A stretch of 64,000 nt of DNA. Source: Guadua angustifolia (lineage: Eukaryota; Streptophyta; Magnoliopsida; Poales; Poaceae). The notes under the pieces are model-generated. The model saw nothing but the letters and a program-made list of their open reading frames with translations, made no database searches and was not told the DNA's origin. Where the stretch lies: assembly GCA_036346375.1 (NCBI GenBank), contig CM070520.1, positions 16,627,791 to 16,691,790 of the forward strand, read 5' to 3'. The number at the start of each line of letters is the position of its first letter. Positions within the stretch are counted from its first letter, which is position 1. Shown here piece after piece: positions 1 through 9,830 of the stretch. Made by a program: the position numbers and the translations under genes.

Positions 1-660
1 TAGGTTGAGAGAAAGACTATAATAGTTAATCCAAACACCTAGCTATCAATAAAGCAGACAAAGAAATCTGGGTCTTCAAGAATTCATAATCCTAGTAAAG
101 TTTGAATCTGTGCAACTGACCTCCTAAAATAAACGCTCAATCATCAAATTGCATAAGTCATGACATTAACTATGGTACTGGATAGATAGCGAATAACTCA
201 TAACATGCATTTTTGACATGTTCCAGCTGGAACATAAAATTCGGTAAATCGCCTACTAAAAATCCATGACATGGTTGAAACTGCTCAAAAAAAATATCAA
301 TGTGAAGAAAATTCTCGTGCCATTAATAGAGTATCAATTGTAGTAGACCTCTAATATTGAGCAAAGACAACAAAACAACGTTGTAGTACCCACGTAAAAA
401 ATAAACTCCTTCTTGCACTTTAAACCTTCATCTCAAACTGATATTGAAGCGAAACCATCACTTCAAAAACTCTGGAAAGTATAATACTACTATCAAGGTG
501 TTGTCAAATTCCAAATTAACGTTGCCAAAACTTCCATAATGGTCAACGTATCCAATCGGTGAATAAAACACCAAAATAATTGTAATGAAACACCAAGTTC
601 CAATTAACGGTGATAAAACACCAAATTTAGTTGTCTCCTCGGTTGACATTTTTTTCTTCT
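1..660. repeat. Diverged direct repeat, copy 1 (partner 11085-11727)
   Basis: About 650 bases align collinearly with 11085-11727. Shared landmarks in the same order are 'agctatcaataaagcagac', 'gtgcaactgacctc', 'gctcaatcatca' and the closing 'caattaacggtgataaaaca' before a T-run. Identity by eye is around 80-85 percent with small indels. The copy is cut by the left window edge. No open reading frame is shared by the two copies, so it looks non-coding. It implies duplication of the surrounding locus at about 11.1 kb spacing. Confidence 0.75.
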
Positions 661-806
661 CCAAATAGACAATGAGACATCAAAGAAAACGACGATGTAA
701 CGTCTAATAAATTGCCAAGAATCCGCCAAAGATAAATATCACATGAACGTTGCCAATAATAAGCACAACAGTCCGAATTGCAAAAGAAATTCGCTAAGAG
801 TATAGG

Positions 807-1030
807 CCTGTTTGGTAGAGCTCCAGATCCCAGCTTCTCCTGAGATCTGAAACTTGTAGGCTAAAATAAAGTAAATTAAGTTTATATTTTTGGCCTAAAA
901 TATAAACAAGATGATCCATCTAAACATTCTTAATGTACTCACAGCTCCAGCTTCACGGATCTGTGGAGCTAGGAAAACCCAGCTCCACCAGATCCACGGA
1001 TCTGGTGGAGCTGGAGCCGTACCAAACAGG
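807..1030. mobile_element. Small DNA-transposon-like MITE with CCTGTTTGGTA ends
   Basis: The element opens with CCTGTTTGGTAGAGCTCCAG and closes with its approximate inverse complement, ending TACCAAACAGG. Near the right end, around 981-1014, is an inner hairpin with 16-base arms (CAGCTCCACCAGATCC and its complement) around a 2-base loop. There is no coding capacity. The flanks share only a short AGTAT, so I cannot define an exact target-site duplication or a superfamily. A more decayed relative lies at 34070-34287. Confidence 0.7.
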
Positions 1031-1683
1031 AAGTATGTATAATGATCTAAGAAAAAATTTCGTTTTGCTTCTATCCAACCCCCTAATCACCTTTTTGGTC
1101 ATTCAATAAGATCAAGAAAAATTTACGTTCGGAGATTCACATCACACTCCCGTTTGGCTCCAAAGATTTAAATTCCATTCATTCATTTGTATTCCAATTT
1201 CAGATTGCTAGTCTAGTCTTCCACTAAGGCATAGATAAATCCTTCAGAACTTGTACACACTACACACAGTGAATCTCTCTGCCTCCATCTCGGGAAAGAG
1301 AGCGCCCATGGCGATATATCCACCCTACTCTTCTTGCTCGGCGGACTGCACAGCACTGGACCAGCTCCAGGACGGTCGACCAGGCACCGGCCGGCGGTGA
1401 AGGCAGGCTTATCGCTGAATAACATTACCAATAAATACATTTTAACCAATGCATAATCTGGTTTAAAATTCGACCTCTCATCCTATAAGTTCTTGTTCTT
1501 ACATACTCGTCGTGCAATAAGTAGATAAGAGCAGCTTGAACACATAACTGGATTTGTTGTGTAGTAGGGTTGCAAAGTGGAACCATGTGGTGCACTGAAG
1601 GCGGCTTAAAGTTTTTGGTCAGTCATTGAACACTATTTGTCATGATATAGGGATCTTTAAAATTTAAACAAAACTGAAGAGCA

Positions 1684-1686
1684 TAT

Positions 1687-1724
<38 letters not shown>
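1684..1724. repeat. Compound (TA)n(GA)n microsatellite
   Basis: A run of TA dinucleotides (about 1684-1700) passes directly into GA dinucleotides (about 1701-1724). Confidence 0.95.
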
Positions 1725-1870
1725 AATATGACCATACATATCATAGTAGTTGTTTACCTTCTAGTTAGTATATAGTCTCAAGCTGACGTTTGTTGCACAA
1801 TGTGCAAATATCCTTTACAGTATCATCGAAGCTCTTCCAACTATAATTACTTGTCTCTGTCCAGCAGCAG

Positions 1871-1923
1871 GCCTGGGAGGTATCGGGAAATTGGGCTGGT
1901 TAGTTGCATGTTTCCCATGCGAA
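1871..1923 (+). other. Array box 1, type A (exon-like)
   Basis: The box follows CAG and, with the preceding G, reads GLGGIGKLGWLVACFPCE; a GT (GTAATTCC) follows after 53 nt. An upstream companion box (CCTTCTAG) lies near 1757. Downstream sequence to about 2045 is also conserved with the copies at 9.1, 13.5 and 16.6 kb. The Gly-x-Gly-x-x-Gly-Lys start recalls a nucleotide-binding loop, but the following residues do not support any family I know. A gene is not claimed. Confidence 0.55.
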
Positions 1924-2106
1924 GTAATTCCTTTTTTGTGTTCTTAAAAATTTCCATCGAGTCAAAAGTCTTACACCTTTTATGTTACATCTCTGCAGCA
2001 CCGTGACCTTGTCTTGCACTCCTCTGAATTTTGACTGATCCGAAAAGAGAGAATAAAAACGAGTGAAAGACATTGGTTGCATGCAGCCAGTGTCGTTGGT
2101 CATGGC

Positions 2107-2186
2107 AAGAAGCTAGGGGGCACATAAAATCTTCCTTTATCAAAAAAAGAAAAAAAAGAAAAAAAAGAAGAAGCTAGGGGGCACAT
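2107..2186 (+). mobile_element. Extremely short LINE-type insertion with 19-bp target-site duplication
   Basis: AAGAAGCTAGGGGGCACAT occurs perfectly at 2107-2125 and 2168-2186. Between the copies are only 42 bases: AAAATCTTCCTTTATC followed by an A-rich tail interrupted by G. The TTCCTTTATC-A(n) end matches the 3' end of the retroposon at 15402-15814. This is a 'dead-on-arrival' reverse-transcription product of about 16 nt of LINE 3' end plus tail. Confidence 0.9.
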
Positions 2187-3512
2187 GGTTCCTCTAGAAC
2201 AGATGGGAAACGTCAATGATGTATCATGTTCTCAGCCTTAGCTCGACTGTGCCCACGGTGCAGTGTTGGATATGGACTGTGTTGTGCCCATGTGGTTCTT
2301 CCGATGGGTACACAGATGCCACTATGCTCAATGAAGCTTGCATGTGATATTTCCTTTTTTTCACCATTTGTCTCTCTTCTGCAAAATATCAACCCCAAGT
2401 AATATATGTTGCAATCTGAATTCTGCAAACTTAATGTATAAGAATTGAGGCATGGACAGCAGCATCTGTTGCCATTGAGGTTCCAAAGGACACATCTTCT
2501 CATCCGGTATTCGGACTTGCAGACAGTACTTTGACATTTCTCTGAAAAAAGATGAAGATTTGCAGATTTGCATGTGAGGTATTCTTAAGAACCTGAGAAG
2601 AAATAAGGTATATATATTAACATTTTTGGCTCCTTTCGGTCAAGCAAATTCAGTGGAGTCAAATTGTCAAAACCACGAACAAGAGCCCTAAGGACACAAA
2701 TTCTGCTTCTGTCATGCAGACTAGGCTATCTTGCCGTCCTTCCACACACACATCCAAGGAGGAGACGTCCCGTGATCTTCTTTAAAGCGTTAGTTTAGTT
2801 CTGCTGAGTCTACAAACAAACAACAAGTGCTGCAACAAGATAGAACTGTGAGAGCTGAATAATAATATGTACACAGCGATTCCTGCGACGCTCAGTTTTC
2901 AGATTTTTAACTTCGATTATTCCAATATGTTATTGTTCTTCCACGAAGATCAAGCGGAGTAGGTAGAGCCATAAATCGTCCTGAAGTGGATAATTTGAAG
3001 TGGATAATTTGACAAGGTATGCAACTCTGGTTATGTTATTTTGACTGCATTGTTCTTCTGGCCATGGTTTGAGTGGCTTCAGAAGCGACACATCTATCAT
3101 CTATCAACATATGTGACAAGTTGTCTGAATTTCCCCATTTGTTTCTAGTCTCTCCAATTATTTGACGGCCAATCTCCCTGATTATAAGATATTAAAACGG
3201 CATTAGTTGTGATATTGATTTTTTTTCACTTATGTAAGTCACCATCTGTAATATGCAAAACTTCATGAGTAAAGCATGTGCACTAGCATTTGTTGGCATC
3301 CAAAGAACATATCTTCTCCTTTATTCAGACAAGGACTACACAATGTCTTTCACATTTCTCAGAAGAAGTTGTAGTGAGATTGTAGGCACAGTGCAAAAAG
3401 GAATTGGAAGAATATAAAATGTATATACGGTATTTGCTCTGAGTTATATGGTTAGTTACCTCGATTAGTTTCTGATATATGGTATTTGCTCTGAGTTTGA
3501 ATATGCCATATT
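2187..3512. other. Non-coding stretch belonging to the diverged array
   Basis: No convincing coding region. Segments around 2380-2570 (CAAACTT-x-ATG-x-ATAAG... 'ggcagcag' ... 'ttgacatttctctgaaaaa') recur near 3250-3370, 14070-14220 and 30650-30790, always in the same orientation. They are further conserved blocks of the array. Confidence 0.5.
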
Positions 3513-3852
3513 CTTGCTAGTTGCTTTTTTTTAGATAAAGGATTAAAATCCGGCCTCTACAATTGCACACAGCCGAGTTCTTATAAATATCACATCCGCA
3601 TATCATTATTATATAAAAAAAGAAATAAAGAGAGTGTAAAATTCAAAGCAAATTCTATAATTGCTTCTCCATCCATTCTTTGAAAAAATGTCCAACACCA
3701 CAACCTCCAATGCATTGCAAACCAGTCGAATGGTCTCCCTGTTATCCTCAGACTGCAATAGAGCCCAAAACCGCATCCAGTATGTTCCCTTGAACGTAGC
3801 TTTTATTGCTACCAGCCTGGATCGCAGAGCTCTCCCCCTGTTCATTGGATTG

Positions 3853-4248
3853 CTAAGCGAAAACATCATCAGAAACCTTCTCCGCGGAAGCAATCCGGAT
3901 GCCCCCTGGATTTCCAACATTCTGGGCGCCACCACCAAGAACACCGCGGCTATTTGAATCATTGCGCCCCCCAAAATCTTGAACACGATCACGGACTCCA
4001 TACCGTCCACGACCACCAACTTGAAATCTTGGGGGACGAAGACCACCACGGCGGGGCGACGGTTGACCACCATAATCTGCGACCATGAAATCGATCGCCA
4101 CCAAGAAATACCGTTCATTCCGCGCCATGACTGCTTTGAATTGATTCTTAAAGCATCGTCGCCCAATATCCCTGCGAATTGCACCTCCTTTCATCCGAAA
4201 CAGATTTCGCAAGGAAGGCCATCCGAAAGGAACGAGCACGACCGCCAT
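3853..4248 (-). pseudogene. Retroposon-borne reading frame, Arg/Gly-rich, unknown family
   Basis: An uninterrupted minus-strand frame of 131 codons lies inside the retroposon at 3526-4729. It starts MAVVLVPFGWPSLRNL. A basic middle section (RRDIGRRCFKNQFKAVMARN) is followed by an Arg/Gly-rich segment (around residues 58-95, with PRRGGLRPPRF and GGRGRYG). The minus-strand leader upstream of the ATG (about 4250-4480) looks like a GC-rich 5' untranslated region. A second overlapping frame (3609-4184) continues towards the tail, so a frameshift may have split a longer protein. I do not recognise the family; an ORF1-like protein of a non-autonomous LINE, or a retro-copied host transcript with an RGG domain, are both possible. 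Confidence 0.4.
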
Positions 4249-4397
4249 AGCGTCGCCTCAACTAGGGACGAATCACCCTTCACTCTTCGCTCAAATTCAA
4301 TGAAGAAATTGGCAATCTCAGCTAATCAAGATGGAATCCGCAGGAAAACGGGCACCGATCCAAACGAGCGCCGCCGATCCAAGCGATCACCGATCCA

Positions 4398-4708
4398 AGC
4401 GAGAAACCAATCACCGATCCAAGTGAGCGCCGCCGCGGCCAACGCGCAGAGCAGCCTCGCCCTCTCTCTTATTTAGGGTTGTTTCTCTCGGCCGTTGGTT
4501 GCTAGACGGAAGCCAATGAATTACAGACCTCCCTCGTACCAGCTCTTGGCCGTCTTCTCCTCCAGATCAACCTTGGCAAGCGTGTTGGGGAAGTTGCACG
4601 GCCGGCGCGCGCCGCCAACCACGTCACCATCCAAGCGAGAAACCAATCACAGATCCAAACGAGCGCCAACGCGCAGAGCAGCCTCGCCCTCTCTCTTATT
4701 TTAGGGTT
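4398..4708. repeat. Tandemly duplicated leader segment of the retroposon
   Basis: A block of about 75-85 bases, recognisable by 'gcgagaaaccaatcac' and ending 'cctctctcttatttagggttg', occurs at about 4398-4481 and again at 4638-4708. They are separated by about 155 bases of GC-rich sequence. The first copy has an extra GCCGCGGCC. Confidence 0.75.
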
Positions 4709-4826
4709 GGGATATTTTAGAGACTCTTGCACTGGCGGATCCAGAGGGTGGGCGGGCCCACCCGGCCCACCCAAAAATTCCAAATCGGTTCAATTCCCGT
4801 CATTACTGAGACAGTCATATTGCGAA

Positions 4827-5285
4827 GGTAATATCTTTAGATCTATTGATCTGATCGGATTGATTCTTATTGTGTTAATTTTGAAATTGCATCTAGTTTT
4901 TACAGTTAAAATTTCACAACAATCCAACGGTAGGATCTTTGAGAATTATTATTTTGGTGAACGTGAGTCAATCTGTTTTTATTTGGTCTGGCGTTTGATT
5001 CAGTAAAATTGCGAAGAAAATAACTTTAGATCCGTAGATCCGATCGAGTTGATTTTTGTTGTGTTAGCTTCAAAATTGAGTCTAGTTTCAGTAGTTAAAA
5101 TTTCACATCGATCTAACGGTGGGATCATTAGAAATTACTGTTTTAGTGAACATAGGTTAATCTGTTTTTGTCGAATCCGAATCAGTTAATTGGAGTGTTT
5201 CAAAAATAATCAAAAATTTGATTTTAGCTTCCGCACAATCATTCACCCCCCTCTGATTGCTAGTTTAATATATATCGATCCTACA
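4827..5285 (+). repeat. Copia LTR-like fragment with internal ~215-bp tandem repeat
   Basis: The block ends with 'cttccgcacaatcattcac', 'ctctgattgctagttt' and 'tcgatccta' + CA. This matches the last ~270 bases of the copia LTR ending at 63786, and 5285 corresponds to that LTR's terminal CA. Within it, about 4827-5015 and 5016-5215 are two diverged copies of one unit ('tagatc-tgatc-gat-gattcttattgtgtta', 'aaaatttcaca-atc-aacgg'). No primer-binding site follows; sequence of the hAT element resumes directly. Confidence 0.6.
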
Positions 5286-5310
5286 TATTGTATTGTAGAA
5301 TTGTTGAAAC

Positions 5311-5520
5311 ATGAAGAGGGATGGAGATATTGCATCTCTTTTTCGAAAACATGCAACAAAGAAGATTGCTTCTCCATCGTCTCCTTCCCCAATTGTGGCA
5401 GAAGAGCACACTCAAGAACAAGATCCAGGGGAAGATGTCTCGCCACCGCCACCACCACAACCACAGCCACCGGTTTATGATATTGATCGTCTTCCACATG
5501 ATTTCAAATTTCATACTTAG
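5311..5520 (+). pseudogene. N-terminal fragment of a TTF-type zinc-finger hAT transposase
   Basis: A 69-codon frame starts MKRDGDIASLFRKHA and ends YDIDRLPHDFKFHT then stop. The opening Lys/Arg-rich 'DIASLF+KHA', a Pro-rich linker and 'YDI-RLPHD' are the usual start of plant ZMYM1-like/hAT proteins, just ahead of the TTF zinc finger. Such proteins run to about 700-800 residues, so nearly all catalytic sequence is missing. The frame closes just where the zinc-finger part should begin. It shares no overlap with the C-terminal hAT pseudogene at 41.7-42.4 kb, which has a different terminal repeat. Confidence 0.65.
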
Positions 5521-5695
5521 TTGTTGATTTTAAGATGTTCGTAAGACACCTTATTAATATATCATGATGCACTTTTGGTAAATTCTATACTTGTATTGTA
5601 TATTAGCATGTTAGATTTACGGTATTTAAAAAATTTATGCCAAGTTGGACCACTCATACCTAAAATCCTAGATACGCCACTGCTTGCTAGTTGCT

Positions 5696-6754
5696 GCTTT
5701 GCATACCCTTGTTTTCAAACAGTGTTTGCCAACAAAATTGCTGGTCCGTGACAGCTCCAAAGTTTTCATAGAGCAGATTATACACAAAATCACTCAGTTC
5801 AGTCTTCGATCTTCCTCATAGCTACAGGACGTGTAGAAGTGCTTACCACTGGTTTCTATTGAGTCGTTGGTGAAACTCATTTCAGGTTAAGAATCAACTA
5901 ACATTGACCCATTTGTGAAAACTTGTTTCAACGTAGAAGGGCAGGAAATTCATCTGTCTGGGGGCATTCAGTCTAGCAGAATCTCCCACGAGAAGTGGTC
6001 TCGGACTTCAGACAAGCTGGCAACTGGTGGCAGTCCTGGGGTGTGTTGCAGGCCGCTGAAATGCAAAGTCTGCCGAAGTCGTGCGGTGTCTGTCCAAGCC
6101 ATGCGGAGTGGAGCTGCAATCAGCGACTAGCACAGACTCTGTAAGATTCGATTAGACACCAGTGAGATTGTGAGAGTAAGATGCGTTATTGTAGGATGCG
6201 AGATCACGACAAATTATCAATGGTCATTGGAGATTCACACATACTTCAAGTGAATTCAGAACCTGTATAAGATCAAGAAAAATTCACCTTTGGAGACTCA
6301 CATTACACCCCATTTGGCTCCCACGATCTGAATTTAATCCATCCATATGTATGTATGTATGTCTCTCTCCAACATGTTATTCATTTAGTCAGCTTCATGA
6401 TCTCTGTGGAAAGTAATTATAACAGCAACCGACGCCTGCAAATGCCAGCTCCCTTTACTGCGAGCACCATATTGAATCATTTTGAAAACTCTGGTACCGT
6501 TTGTACAATTGCAGGACAGTTCACAACGCTTCCACCTACTCTACTTGTACTTGCAGCACAGAAGTGTGGAAGGGCAACAAATTCTTGTCTTTATCAAAAG
6601 CAAAGTGAAATGTTTAAAGCAATGCCGCAATTTATTTTGTCTGTATGACAGATCCAGATTTTTATGATCATGAGGCTCTTGTTACTTTTTGGCTCCTTCC
6701 TAATCTTCTGTGAACATAAGGAAACCAACAACGGTAATTTCTTTGATTTCTCTT
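5696..6754. other. Non-coding array sequence
   Basis: Contains array blocks: a 'tcagt-cttcgatcttcct' block at about 5795 (recurring near 14990 and 31690), and 'gatcaagaaaaattcacc' with 'ggagactcacattacac' at 6270-6308 (recurring at 1110-1150). ORFs of 60-97 codons here are not conserved between copies. I see no supported gene. Confidence 0.5.
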
Positions 6755-6911
6755 TGTAGATTAGAATTTGAGAATATTGTGTGCATCTTATTGGATCCCA
6801 CACCCTTTATTTATAGCGAGCATTACAATCGTAATGCAATCGTGCTCTATCTCTAACTTTCTAATCTATCTCTAATTGAATCGGATTTTATTCTGAATTT
6901 TTGTCCCAGCA
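6755..6911 (-). repeat. 3' LTR of a copia element (short, ~157 bp)
   Basis: On the minus strand the LTR starts TGCTGGGACAAAAATTC immediately after a purine tract (CTTGAGGGGGAG, plus-strand 6912-6923). It ends around 6755 with ...CTACA. It contains a TATTTATAG-like stretch (plus 6807-6815 region). The other LTR is not present in the window. Confidence 0.7.
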
Positions 6912-7690
6912 CTCCCCCTCAAGATAGGATAAAAATATTAATCATGCCCATCTTGTTACATATTGTAGTACGCTCGCTAGGACCTAACCTTTTAGTGAAA
7001 CAATTAGCCAACTATTCAGGCTTGACAAACTCCAGCTTCAAAATTCTATCATCCAGCTTCTCCTTGATAAATAACCGAATAATCTCAACATGCTTGGTAT
7101 GATCATGCTATACTGGATTATTAGCAACGTTGGTCGCAGATTTATTGTCATAATGCAATACCAAGGAACCACTCTTCAAAACCCAAAGTTCAGACAATAG
7201 TCCTTTCATCCAGATCATATCACTTAAACTTAAAGCCATTGCTCTATATTCTGTCTCTGTAGTAGATTGAGCCACAACTTCACGCTTCTTACTTCTCCTT
7301 GACACAAGATTACCGCCCACAAAGATACAGTATTCAGATGTAGACCTCTTATCGTCTATACCGCTTGCCCAATTAGCATCACAATATCCCTCCACATTCA
7401 AGTGTTGACTCTTCTTAAATCAAAGCCCTTTTTCAGGGCTACTTTTTAAATATCATAGAATCTGAAAGACAACATCCATATGTCCTATTCTAGGATCATG
7501 CATATATCAACTTACCAAACTCACTGCATACAAAATATCAGATCTTGCATATATGGCACAAGTAAATGAGATGCCAAACTAGTCTTTGATAAGCTTCCTT
7601 TATTAGATCACTAGACTCAGCATAGAGTTTGTGATTCCTATCAATAGGCGAAGCAACAGGACGACACCCAAGCATTTCTGTTTCTCGATG
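6912..7690 (-). pseudogene. Ty1/copia pol 3' part: end of reverse transcriptase and RNase H
   Basis: A clean 98-codon stretch (7108-7401) contains the copia RNase H landmarks CDANWAS, 'STSEYCIFVGGNLVS', 'STTETEYRAM' and 'HYDNKSAT'. Upstream (plus 7410-7690) the reverse-transcriptase tail can be followed only across stops and frameshifts ('LGCRPVASPIDRNHKL', 'DIWMLSFR-YDI'). The frame also breaks just before the RNase H block. Towards the LTR, the terminal 'FIKEKLDD' and 'KPEQLAN' regions are visible before the purine tract. The element is truncated at about 7690, so gag, integrase and most of reverse transcriptase are gone. It is non-functional. Confidence 0.85.
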
Positions 7691-7982
7691 AAAGGCTTGT
7701 TCTTCCGGTGCTTTGGCCTTGATTGATTAGATGAATATATGTGCAGTTAGTAACCTTGAAACACGATAAATCTGTATGAAAGAGTTAGCATCTAAAGCCT
7801 ATCGATGGTCAATTCATTCTTCACTGTTTCCATTTTTGATCAAGACAAGAGAACACTTGGAAGCACAACGAGAACCGAAGGGTATATTAGATCACTTTTA
7901 CGGTACAAAATATTGAATATTAGCCATTTATTCTATTTGATCTAACAGATTAAATTAGTTAGGATTTAGTTATACTTCCGCC

Positions 7983-8481
7983 GGTAGTATTGGTAGTAGA
8001 AATCATATTGTGGTAGTATTGTAATTAGCCATTTTTTTATTTTGAACGTATGTGTATCTTTTTATGCTTTTGTGTACAATTTGGAATTGCTTTGTGGGCA
8101 GCCCAGGGCAGAAGGCTCAATGTGTTAGTACAAGGCCATGGCGTCGTCACGAATCAAGTTGGCAGAGGCCGTGTCGTCATCAAGATCCAGGAGGGCGTCG
8201 GCTACACCATCAACAGGAACCGAGAGGGCGCTAGCCGCCGTGGTCCTAATCCGGGAGGGCACCGATAGGAAGTAGAGGCTACGGCGTCGACAGGACCGGA
8301 CTGGCGGCAATGGCAGAAAAAAGAGGGCAGTGATAACGAGTAACACGACAAAGGGCGGCGGTGGCAGAAAATGAAGGTCAGCGATAACGCTTAACGAGTA
8401 ATGTAGCAAATGATCAAAAGTCCATAAGACCCCTGAGAAATATACGGCTGGATCTGATTTCTACTACCACTATTTACTACC
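7983..8481. mobile_element. Candidate non-autonomous DNA transposon with GC-rich cargo
   Basis: The left end GGTAGTATTGGTAGTAGAAA (7983-8002) and the inverse complement of 8455-8481 (GGTAGTAAATAGTGGTAGTAG...) are imperfect inverted repeats about 500 bp apart. The interior 8095-8350 is much richer in GC than the AT-rich ends and has open frames on both strands (plus 8050-8268, minus 8125-8409). No product is recognisable. No clear target duplication is seen. It could be a captured gene fragment in a Pack-type element, or chance. Confidence 0.35.
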
Positions 8482-9500
8482 CATGTTATCCATCGTAAAA
8501 TTGCTCATGTATGTATTAAGTATGCAGCATTCGAGGGCTTTATTTCTCTAGATTAACCAAGTTTAGCATCTGGTGTATCTGTGCAAGGCATCTGAGCTAC
8601 ATGAAAAATTGATGACCTCTTCCCTTTGGTGCATGTATGTCATCCTTTGATAAATGAACAACACAGCATATAAACACAGCTAATTGTTTTTATTGCACAC
8701 TCCAGTGCGCGGTGAGTTGGTAACAGTTCAAGTAGATTAGCTTGAAGCATCAGCATAACCTGTCCATGCGTTTGTGATGTACCTAAGTTGCACAACAGAG
8801 CCACATGGAGCATTTGAAGGGGATTAGAATGCTCAGTTACTGAACAATATCATAATAGTTACGATAGAGTTCACTACACAGAAATGGAGAGCACACTGCA
8901 GAGGGAGTACAGTGACCAACCGGACGACCATATATATTGCAGTAGTTGCTTCCCTTCTACTGCAAAGAGTTACTGATCATCTGAAGCTGATCCTTAGACA
9001 ATGCTTGAATATCCAGGCTATCGCATACCAATGATAGCATGATGAAGCTCTTGCCAAGCCGAGCTGTAATCTGTTTGTCTCAAGTCGTAGGCTTGGGAAG
9101 TATTGGGAACTTTGACTGGTTAGCTCCATGCTTTTCATGTCAAGTGTTTCCTTCCTTGTTGTTCCGAAATCTCCGATGTGTCATATGTTTTTACCCCTTT
9201 TTGTTACATACAAGCAGGGCAAACACTCAGTTCTCTTCATTTTCTGATCTCGGGATGATCTGAAATGAGATTGAACAGAGAGACTGTAAGAGATGCATAA
9301 CGACGGGCTCTGGAAATGCATGAAGACATCACCAGTGCTGGAGGGATGTGGTTGTTCTGAATTTCCTCTCTTCCCTAAAGCTGACATGAGATAGGTGTGC
9401 ATGACCATATGCATAAATAGTTGGCGCTACGAACTGGTCCAACGTCTCTTCTAGCTTCATTGATAATCCCCAATCACCCTCTAAAACAGGGAAAGTGGAA
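8482..9500. other. Array sequence including the 'tagcatctggtgtatctgtg' block
   Basis: The block at about 8563-8690 ('agcatctggtgtatctgtg', 'aaggcat', later 'catgtatgtcatcc' and 'gatgaa-aac') recurs at 15840-16230 and 32240-32370 in the same orientation and internal order. The companion box upstream of array box 2 ('tgcagtagttgcttcccttc') lies at 8937-8960. No gene found. Confidence 0.5.
9091..9143 (+). other. Array box 2, type A (exon-like)
   Basis: The box follows GTAG and reads GLGSIGNFDWLAPCFSCQ with the preceding G. It is 53 nt long and is followed by GTGTTTCC. This equals the length of box 1 and ends at the same place. An ATG-initiated 74-codon frame (9039-9263) runs through it, but the frame is not conserved in the other copies. 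Confidence 0.55.
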
Positions 9501-9504
9501 AATA

Positions 9505-9830
9505 CGGAGAAGGCTGGACTGAGATTTGATAGAAATAATTTTGTAATAGGAAAGTTTTAGTTTAAGAGTTTGATTAAGAGTCCATTTAGGATAAGGAGTC
9601 TAATTAGGATAAGGAGGTGGAATCCTATTCCGTTTATGTGGGCTGAAATTTTGGGTATAAATATGGGGATAAGCCTCAGTTGTAAAATCGAACGGAGGTA
9701 GAAGCAATGTAAGTCAAGAAGGTCTTGGTTTCGAGATGTGAAGCAGTGTTTTTAGTTGATTTTTGGTTTGTTTCTTTTTGTGTTCCAACAAGATTAATAT
9801 TCGTACGTGAAGTAGGACAACAACACATAG
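9505..9830 (+). repeat. Possible solo LTR with TATA box
   Basis: The stretch contains 'ggtataaatatgggg' (about 9652-9666), a C/T-poor transcribed-like segment and a T-rich 3' end ('gtttgtttctttttgtgttcc'). It interrupts array sequence. Terminal TG...CA can be drawn (about 9519 to 9789), but the 5-bp flanks do not match. The assignment is tentative. Confidence 0.3.

Larger units (their letters stand above)
4730..5682 (+). mobile_element. hAT-like element (internally deleted) with CACTGGCGGATCCAG / CGCCACTG ends
   Basis: The left end CACTGGCGGATCCAGAG and the inverse complement of the right end, CAGTGGCGTATCTAGG, form imperfect terminal inverted repeats of the hAT type. Inside are a copia-LTR-like block (about 4827-5285) and the N-terminal coding piece of a TTF-zinc-finger hAT transposase (5311-5520). 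The bases next to the two ends (GACTCTTG left, CTTGCTAG right) are not an 8-bp target duplication. The element therefore did not simply insert here by itself. Confidence 0.65.
3513..5695 (-). mobile_element. Composite insertion flanked by a perfect 13-bp direct repeat
   Basis: CTTGCTAGTTGCT is found at 3513-3525 and 5683-5695. The insert starts with a T-run on the plus strand (poly-A tail of a minus-strand retroposon) and, read on the minus strand, its 3' end contains GGCCGGATTTTAATCC followed by TTTATCT and the tail, a typical plant LINE/retroposon terminus. The other end of the insert is exactly the terminal inverted repeat of a hAT-like element (4730-5682). The target duplication therefore encloses both parts as one unit. 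Confidence 0.7.
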
